Positions 58,647 through 64,000 of a DNA stretch of 64,000 nt are shown here, one piece after another; position 1 is the first letter of the stretch, and the number at the start of each line of letters is the position of its first letter. The notes beneath the pieces are model-generated. The model did not search any database. It was not told the DNA's origin and saw only the letters and a program-made list of their open reading frames with translations. The position numbers were made by a program, and so were the translations under genes. Where the stretch lies: contig NZ_CP188297.1 of NCBI RefSeq assembly GCF_050030965.1, positions 3,803,372 to 3,867,371 of the forward strand, written 5' to 3'. This stretch comes from Glutamicibacter sp002979865 (GTDB taxonomy: Bacteria; Actinomycetota; Actinomycetes; Actinomycetales; Micrococcaceae).

Positions 58647-60257
58647 TTGACAGTGGATTACCTGCGCATCATGCAGATGATTTTCGACGGGCGCACGTAC
58701 GCGGAAATCACCGCGTCCATGAACTGTTCCCGACGAGATATTTCAACAGCCAAGAAGGCCATCGACACCCTCCAGATCACCGCGCAGAACCTCGGCAGCA
58801 TCACGGCGGCCAAGTTGGCCGAGATCTTTCCGGACAAGCGCAAAATCATCAGCTCCAATTATTCCGAGCCGGACTTCGCCGTTGTTGCCGAGCAACTGCA
58901 ACGCAACCGCTTCTTCACGCTGCAGCAGGCCTGGGTGAAATACACGGACCTCGGTGACGGGCTGAAGAAATACGGTTATTCGCAGTTTTGCTCACGGTTC
59001 CACCAGTATGCGCGCACGCATGATTTGGTGGCCACCCTGCAGCACGAACCGGGCAAAGCCATGTTCGTTGATTGGGCCGGCCCCACGTTGTTCGTGGTGG
59101 ATGCAGTGACCGGAGAGCAGTTCAAAGCGTACTTCTTCGTGGCCTCGTTGCCGTATTCGGCCATGGTGTTCACCCGGGCCTATTCGAACATGCGGCAGGA
59201 CGCGTGGAACCAGGCGCATGTTGAAGCGCTGGAGTTCTTCGGCGGGGCTCCGCAGATGATTGTTCCGGATAATGCGAAGACCGCGACGCACTACCGGCAG
59301 AACCGCCGCAAAGGCGCCAAGGGCGAGGCCCGGGAAGTGGTGGTGACGAAGTCGTATGCGGCCTTGGCGGAGCACTACGGGACGGCGATCGTGCCGGCGC
59401 GGCCGGGCAAGCTTCGCGACAAGGCCCATGTTGAGCGGATGGTGCAGGTCATCGAAACGATGGTCCTGGGGTATTTGGCCGATACGGAATTCGGAAGCTT
59501 TGAGCAGCTCAATGAGGCCGTGAGCGACAGGCTGGAGCAGGTCAATTCCAAGGTGCACCGCACCAACGGGATCAGCCGGGCCGAGTTGTTCGCCAGTTCC
59601 GAAGCGGGCCTGCTCAAGCCGTTGCCGTCCCACCGGTTCGAACAGGTGGAATACAAGCAGCTGAAGGTGGGCCCGAACTATCACGTGAATTGCGACTACC
59701 AGTATTACTCGGTTCCGTATCAGCTCGTCGGCCGCACGTTGAGCACGCGGTTGACTCAAACCAGTGTGACGGTGGTCGACGGGGCTACAGTCGTGGCCGA
59801 GCATCCGCGGCTGGTGGGGCGCCGCGGCCAGCATTCCACGTTGGACGCCCACATACCTGCGCAGCACAAAGATGTTTCAGGGCTCTGGAGCCGGGACTGG
59901 TTCATCGCGCATGCCCAGTCCTTCGTCCCGGCCACCGTTGAAGTGATCACCGCGGTCTTGGATCGGGCTGCCGTTGAAGCGCAGGCTTTCGTCGAATGCC
60001 GCAACATCGTCAAGGGGCTCGGGACGAAGCACCGCAGCTTGCTGGAGCCAGCCTGCACGTATTTGCTGGAGCGGGGAGGGTATTCCTCATACAGCGGGTT
60101 GAAGCGGATCATCGCGGTGATGGCTCACGAGGAGAAGAACCAAGATCGCCCTGCGGTCCCGGTTCCTGAAACGGTCAAGGACTTGTCCTCTCAGTCGGAG
60201 CGGACTGGGCGATTCGTCCGAGCGCGAGGACATTACTCGATGGGAGGCGGTCAGTAA
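58647..60257 (+). CDS. istA: IS21-family transposase IstA
   Basis: 536 residues from a TTG (an in-frame GTG is two codons later). The N-terminus has an HTH (IFDGRTYAEITASMNCSRRDISTAKKAI), and the DDE core includes D in GKAMFVDWAGPTLFVVD, D in PQMIVPDNAKTATHYR and E in LRDKAHVERMVQVIETMV. A C-terminal beta-domain (YYSVPYQLVGRTLSTRLTQTSVTVVDG) follows. It is intact by reading frame. Its stop overlaps the istB start by one base (TAATG), the normal istAB coupling. Confidence 0.9.
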   Translation: MTVDYLRIMQMIFDGRTYAEITASMNCSRRDISTAKKAIDTLQITAQNLGSITAAKLAEIFPDKRKIISSNYSEPDFAVVAEQLQRNRFFTLQQAWVKYTDLGDGLKKYGYSQFCSRFHQYARTHDLVATLQHEPGKAMFVDWAGPTLFVVDAVTGEQFKAYFFVASLPYSAMVFTRAYSNMRQDAWNQAHVEALEFFGGAPQMIVPDNAKTATHYRQNRRKGAKGEAREVVVTKSYAALAEHYGTAIVPARPGKLRDKAHVERMVQVIETMVLGYLADTEFGSFEQLNEAVSDRLEQVNSKVHRTNGISRAELFASSEAGLLKPLPSHRFEQVEYKQLKVGPNYHVNCDYQYYSVPYQLVGRTLSTRLTQTSVTVVDGATVVAEHPRLVGRRGQHSTLDAHIPAQHKDVSGLWSRDWFIAHAQSFVPATVEVITAVLDRAAVEAQAFVECRNIVKGLGTKHRSLLEPACTYLLERGGYSSYSGLKRIIAVMAHEEKNQDRPAVPVPETVKDLSSQSERTGRFVRARGHYSMGGGQ

Positions 60258-61024
60258 TGCTCAGCGACGCGGATCAGCAGAAGATCAAGGACCTGCGGTT
60301 GACGGCCTTCGCGCAGAAATTCTTCGAGCTGACCGGCGAGCAAGCCAATGAACGGCTGACGCCGGAAGAGGTGTTTATGCAGGCTGTTGACCATGCGGTT
60401 GATACCCGCCGGGGCCGGAGGATCGATAAATTGGTTTCTCAAGCGGGGTTTCCGTTACCGAGCGCGTCGATTGCCCAGATCCATTATCTTCCCGGTCGGA
60501 AAATTGATGAGATGCGGATGCACCGATACATGACGCATGAATGGCGTACGGATCCGAAGAACCTGCTGATCATTTCGCCCACCGGTGGTGGCAAGACATA
60601 CCTGGCGTGCGCGATCGGAGTGGCCGCGTGCCATACCGAGCACACGGTGTTCTATCGTCGGATGGATGATCTGATCCGGGATTTCCGGTTGGCTCGGGAC
60701 GATACCCGGGACTATCAGCGGTTGCTGGTCAAGCTGCGGACCGTCGATGTGTTGATCATTGACGACTTCCTTACCGTGGGTATCGATCAGTAAGGCGCCA
60801 GCGAGTTGTTCGCGGTCCTTTCGGATCGTGAATACACGCTGCCGACGATTATCGTTTCACAGACGGATCCGGAGTATTGGGTCACGGTGATTCCGGACAA
60901 GATTGCCGGGGATTTCATCGTGAACCGGTTGGCCACCAATACCAGGTGGTTGCCGCTTGGTGCGTTGGACATACGTAAGCAGCTTGGAGATCAGGACCGA
61001 AAATCCAAGGACTTCTGGGAATAG
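60257..61024 (+). pseudogene. istB: IstB helper ATPase with an in-frame stop
   Basis: The first 178 codons encode a normal IstB N-terminus with Walker A in SPTGGGKTYLACAIG and Walker B in DVLIIDDFLTVG. A TAA at 60791-60793 then interrupts (GIDQ-stop-GASELFAVL), and the same frame continues open to a stop at 61022-61024 with TIIVSQTDPEYWVTVIPDKI and a family-like C-terminus. One substitution (e.g. from AAA, CAA or GAA) explains the loss; the whole gene would be 255 residues. The truncated protein lacks the C-terminal AAA+ subdomain. Confidence 0.9.
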
Positions 61025-61232
61025 GTTTCGAAGGCCTGAGCATTCCTTGATCCTTGAAGATCTTCGGAGCCTGATGGCTTCATAATATCGTTCTGGGACT
61101 CCGGTGACGGGGTCCCAGAACGGTGCCGATGCGTGAAGGCGGTACCAACAAGCTGGAATGGTGGTTCCTGGTAGCCGGAAGACATCGGTACCAAGTCGCT
61201 GGAATAGAGGTACCATTTCGCCCTATTCGGCA

Positions 61233-61567
61233 GTTGCGCCCAAATAGTTGACCCAGCCCTGCTGCAGGGTAAAGAACCGGTTGTGCTTCATCTGTTCGAT
61301 CACCTGGGCGAAATGCGGGTCGGCATACTCTTGGGAAATCGTCCTGCGTTGATCTGGGAACAGCTGCTCGATGACTGCGGCCTGCAGCGCGGCCAACCGC
61401 TGCGCGGTGATGCCGGCGGCGGTCATAGTTCGCTTCGCCGTCGCGACATCGCGGTGCGAGCAACCCACCGAAGCGGTGATCTCGCTGTAGGTTCGTCCCT
61501 TGACCAGCAGGGACATGATGGCGTGGTAATCCACCAAGATCCTTCTCCTCTGAACTGATCGCCACAC
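61233..61567 (-). pseudogene. istA: istA 5' fragment of a second IS21 element
   Basis: About 110 codons on the minus strand (SLLVKGRTYSEITASVGCSHRDVATAKRTM ... HNRFFTLQQGWVNYLGAT) align with the first third of the IstA at 58647 (IFDGRTYAEITASMNCSRRDISTAKKAI ... RNRFFTLQQAWVKY). It stops being homologous exactly at the IS21 right terminus (61232). The rest of this istA is absent from the window. Confidence 0.85.
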
Positions 61568-61682
61568 CGAATTATGCGGCGATCAGCCCAGCCCATCACG
61601 AAAGGTGCCCGCGCACTACCATGTACCCGGAACAGCACTACCCGGTGACCGGAACGGCACTACCAAGAGGCGCTATTTGGCA
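61568..61682 (-). repeat. Terminus and 22-nt repeats of the second IS21 element
   Basis: Read leftward from 61682 the end is TGCCAAATAGCGCCTCTTGG, then units GGTAGTGCCGTTCCGG and GGTAGTGCTGTTCCGG spaced 22 bases apart, and a third GGTAGTGCG. This mirrors the GGTACC-type ends of the neighbouring element with a different core. Confidence 0.72.
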
Positions 61683-61716
61683 ACCAACCGCTCGATTCGG
61701 TTGGCCGTTGGTAACT

Positions 61717-61788
61717 GTGTACAAAGTATTGAGATCCACTGTCCATGAAGTGCTGAGTTTCAATGTCTACGAAGTCACGAGATTTCAT
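61717..61788 (+). repeat. Three 24-nt IS481-type end repeats (orphan right end)
   Basis: Units start at 61717, 61741 and 61765: GTGTACAAAGTATTGAGA, GTCCATGAAGTGCTGAGT and GTCTACGAAGTCACGAGA. They match the right-end array at 49430-49501 and the orphan pair at 47194, but no transposase of this family adjoins, so this is an isolated element end. Confidence 0.85.
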
Positions 61789-62338
61789 ACCAGGTAGCCG
61801 GACGTCCGGTATCAACAAACCCTATCCAGCACCTGTAGATACCAATTACCTATGTAGCAGAAAGTCGTCCAGTATGGCCGTTTCAAAGCTTTGTCTGATA
61901 GATTCCTGATTCGACTGCTAGCGACACCCGTTGTCCGCAAAGGCGTTACAATTACGTCTACTGAACACACACATATAAGAGCCCTATACGCATGTCGTCA
62001 TGACGGTCTTCATGGATAGTTGACTGTAGTTCAGGGTTCAACAATCCAATCTTCGGCTACCCTGCAAGTGTGAATTAGGAATCTGTCCCGCCACGCCTGA
62101 AAGTATCTCATCGATTAAAAGGAGCATCTAGAAACCAGACCGATACCTAACATCTTTGACATCAACCACCGGCCTCACTTGCACGAATTTCGCAAAGCAC
62201 CCCGAATACCACAATATACAAATCTATAAATTGACGCATATTTAATGATGAAATGAATGATTCGTTAAAAAGCCAGCAACGAATAAGTCTATAGATACCT
62301 TCGAAACGATAACTTCCAATAACTAACATGGAGTAATT
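61789..62338. other. A+T-rich spacer before the hydrolase-like gene
   Basis: About 550 bases. The first 70 bases continue the IS481 end (ACCAGGTAGCCGG...). Beyond that no supported gene was found; a 93-codon minus-strand frame at 62162 overlaps the next gene and lacks motifs. A GGAG ribosome site precedes the ATG at 62339. Confidence 0.5.
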
Positions 62339-63157
62339 ATGCAAGTCAGGGAACGACTGATTTCTAATCACAATAAAAAAGGGCACTACCGTTACGATTC
62401 CATAAATGAAGTCGGTCGCGATAGCACTGGCAGCGGCCTGCATTCAATCAGGTTAGGAAAACATTGGTTTGACTTCCTATACGAAAACAACAATGCAGGA
62501 GTAACCTTAGTTACTTTTTCCGCCGCTGTTCCACTTGAACGCCCCTACCCAGTATTCTCGGGTTGGTCTTTTCCAAAATATTTACCGGTAAATCTTCTGG
62601 CATTTGCTGATCCCGCCATAGCTTCCAGTCCCGCAATAAAAACTTCTTGGCATCTAGGAAATAATGATATTCATGGTCCTAATCTGGCTAGGTCTATCAT
62701 TGATATATTTTCCCCTGAAAATGAAACCACTCTGTTCTTCGGTGCTTCAGCCGGAGGATATGCTGCACTTCTGCATAGTTACGAGAGGCCACACTCTGCC
62801 GCCTTCGTCATGAACCCAAGGATCGATCTGAAAGCTTCCCCGGATATATTCATCGAGGCGGCTATCGATGATACTTCGATACCCTTAAATGCAAAAGTTT
62901 TGGCAAGGGGGCCCGAGGATTTGAAGTCGCTCTATGCTCATGAGCCAATGAATCATGTCTTTCATCTTCAGAACCTCGGAGATGCCTGGTATCTCAAAGA
63001 ACAATATGGGCCTTTCAGGAACCTAATGTCAGAAAACCCAAACTACCATCGCATAGTTAAGCATTGGGGTCGCGGACATGTGGCCCCTCCACGAAAAGAC
63101 TACATAAGCCTTTTATCGTCATTAATAGAATCGACACCCTACTGGTCCATTAATTAG
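62339..63157 (+). CDS. Alpha/beta-hydrolase-like protein of unknown function
   Basis: 272 residues. LFFGASAGGYAALLHS contains a GxSxGG nucleophile elbow near residue 134, and a late KHWGRGHVAPP supplies a candidate catalytic histidine, so a serine hydrolase or O-acyltransferase-like fold is plausible. Similar proteins accompany exopolysaccharide and capsule loci in Gram-positives (e.g. Asp2-like or acyl-modification enzymes), which fits the context, but the function is inferred. Low G+C and codon use unlike the core genes suggest transfer. It is convergent with the next gene, 14 bases apart. Confidence 0.6.
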   Translation: MQVRERLISNHNKKGHYRYDSINEVGRDSTGSGLHSIRLGKHWFDFLYENNNAGVTLVTFSAAVPLERPYPVFSGWSFPKYLPVNLLAFADPAIASSPAIKTSWHLGNNDIHGPNLARSIIDIFSPENETTLFFGASAGGYAALLHSYERPHSAAFVMNPRIDLKASPDIFIEAAIDDTSIPLNAKVLARGPEDLKSLYAHEPMNHVFHLQNLGDAWYLKEQYGPFRNLMSENPNYHRIVKHWGRGHVAPPRKDYISLLSSLIESTPYWSIN

Positions 63158-63171
63158 ATAAGGGAACCAGC

Positions 63172-63732
63172 TCATCTCAGTAGACTCCTTAAATGATTAT
63201 CGTTGTCAGAAATGAAACCTCTAATTTTTTCATCCAGACTAATGGCCTCTAACTCATTTAAGTTTTTTAAAATAATTCCTCCTTGAGGACCAGATTTACT
63301 GAAAGATGATATGACTAAATTAAATGCCTTCAGTATTCCTGAATGTATTGCCATATCAAAATACTTATCAGGGACGATTGCCAGGGCTGGAATACCATTT
63401 TCAGAAATTCGTTCAATAAGGTTTTTAAATTTTTTAATATTATTTATCCTATCAGGATCCAACTTCCACGATCTGTCGGACGACTGAGGGGTGTATTCTA
63501 AAACGAATAAATTAGGTGAAATATTGTCAATCAAGAAATCATATTCAGCACTATTCGGACTGACAGCGAAACCCGGAAATGTATACTGTGATGTAAAATC
63601 ACCGTTCGACACATACAATAACGAGATATCTTTTGCATATTTTCGCTGACTCTCATGCGTCAACGCTGTTCGTAGCCGTTCAGAAATCGACTCTGGTGAT
63701 TCATGCCTAGTGCGTAAGCATAGCTGTTCCAC
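63172..63732 (-). CDS. Unrecognised protein of the polysaccharide island
   Basis: 186 residues from a GTG at 63732 with a strong AGGAGAGG ribosome site just upstream; the frame open to 63783 begins in the preceding gene. The sequence (VLEYTPQSSD, NNIKKFKNLIERISENGIPALAIVPDKYFD) has an alternating strand-helix pattern reminiscent of a Rossmann half-domain but no motif was recognised. It lies 16 bases after the upstream gene, so the two form an operon. A+T-rich. Confidence 0.6.
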   Translation of the reverse strand: MEQLCLRTRHESPESISERLRTALTHESQRKYAKDISLLYVSNGDFTSQYTFPGFAVSPNSAEYDFLIDNISPNLFVLEYTPQSSDRSWKLDPDRINNIKKFKNLIERISENGIPALAIVPDKYFDMAIHSGILKAFNLVISSFSKSGPQGGIILKNLNELEAISLDEKIRGFISDNDNHLRSLLR

Positions 63733-63748
63733 TTTTCCCTCTCCTAAA

Positions 63749-64000
63749 TTAATCAAGTAGGCGTGCAGAATGAGAATCATCAATAAACGATATAATTAAT
63801 CCAAGTAGCTTTTTTCCAGAGTAGCTGTAACTTATCAGACTTTGAGCATCTGAGCCGCTTTCGGCTAATTCTCGATCTATACGATCATATTTAGCCAGAA
63901 GCTCCTCCAATGAACTAAAAAGGAAAAAGTTTGGTCGGTCAAGATCAGTATAAGTACGTCCCGGAACACGATAGTGAGCAACCTGACTAGCCATCAAAAG
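63749..64000 (-). CDS. C-terminal part of an unrecognised polysaccharide-type protein (cut by window edge)
   Basis: About 83 residues visible, open to the right edge. HYRVPGRTYTDLDRPNFFLFSS with a following EELLAKYDRIDRELAE helix resembles the tail of CgeB/GT1-like glycosyltransferases, where a final helix packs on the second Rossmann domain. The identity is not certain. Confidence 0.5.
   Translation of the reverse strand, partial: LLMASQVAHYRVPGRTYTDLDRPNFFLFSSLEELLAKYDRIDRELAESGSDAQSLISYSYSGKKLLGLIISFIDDSHSARLLD

Larger units (their letters stand above)
58515..61232 (+). mobile_element. IS21-family element with istA and a nonsense-mutated istB
   Basis: The right terminus at 61232, read inward, is TGCCGAATAGGGCGAAATGG, followed by 22-base repeats starting GGTACC (61214 inward and again at about 61192). 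The left side has the related repeats GGTACCGCTGTTCCGCG (58526) and GGTACTGCC (58548). The outermost left end appears to be the stub at 56795-56816, separated by the IS481 insertion. No target-site duplication matches across the whole block. Confidence 0.78.

Noticed and set aside
58992..59867. 291-codon minus-strand frame opposite istA
   Set aside because: Arg/His-rich antisense frame of a well-supported transposase.

Overview
The window looks like chromosome of a high-G+C actinobacterium of the Micrococcaceae (Arthrobacter/Glutamicibacter type). This is judged from the housekeeping proteins, the gene order (rsmD-recG-DAK2-LCP, murA-plsC-gpsA-ddl, leuCD facing an IclR regulator, gltX beside a FAH-family gene) and the GTG/TTG starts. 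The genus is an inference; no 16S or search was available.

Layout. (1) 1-33 kb is conserved core: galU (cut by the window edge), coaD, a class I/II aminotransferase, a spermidine-synthase-like protein, rsmD, recG, a DAK2 protein, an LCP ligase, a DUF3515-like lipoprotein, the envelope/lipid operon murA-plsC-gpsA-ddl, leuC-leuD with a divergent IclR regulator, two tandem dynamin-like GTPases upstream of thiL, tRNA-Gln and tRNA-Glu, gltX with a decayed HAD hydrolase behind it, a FAH-family enzyme, a Tat-exported beta-propeller protein, ilvE, leuB, a NarL-type two-component system, metG and a NYN-domain protein. Leucine and branched-chain genes occur at two sites (leuCD, and leuB/ilvE). (2) 33-45 kb is a leftward surface-polysaccharide operon: wecB and wecC (UDP-ManNAc, then UDP-ManNAcA) behind four large glycosyltransferases, including a 1477-residue protein with a coiled coil and three glycosyltransferase modules. 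(3) 45.5-50 kb and 56-62 kb are insertion-sequence graveyards holding IS3, IS481 and IS21 relatives, mostly broken and nested. (4) Between and beyond them lie visibly more A+T-rich cargo genes: a CgeB-like/pyruvyltransferase fusion (955 aa), a large FAD-dependent oxidoreductase, a serine-hydrolase-like protein and two poorly recognised genes at the right edge. These probably extend the polysaccharide island.

Best structural finds. The IS481-type elements carry tandem 24-nt repeat arrays at their ends, in two sequence families. A 519-bp non-autonomous element with IS21-like ends (TG...CA) sits inside one IS481 transposase, flanked by an exact 6-bp duplication; removing it restores the reading frame. 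Several transposase lesions can be placed to the base or within a few bases: one missing base in the IS3 orfB, a TAA inside istB, and a TAA plus frameshifts in the IS481 relic. The most interesting biology is the polysaccharide locus, where related CgeB-like and GT4 modules recur in different combinations across five large proteins.
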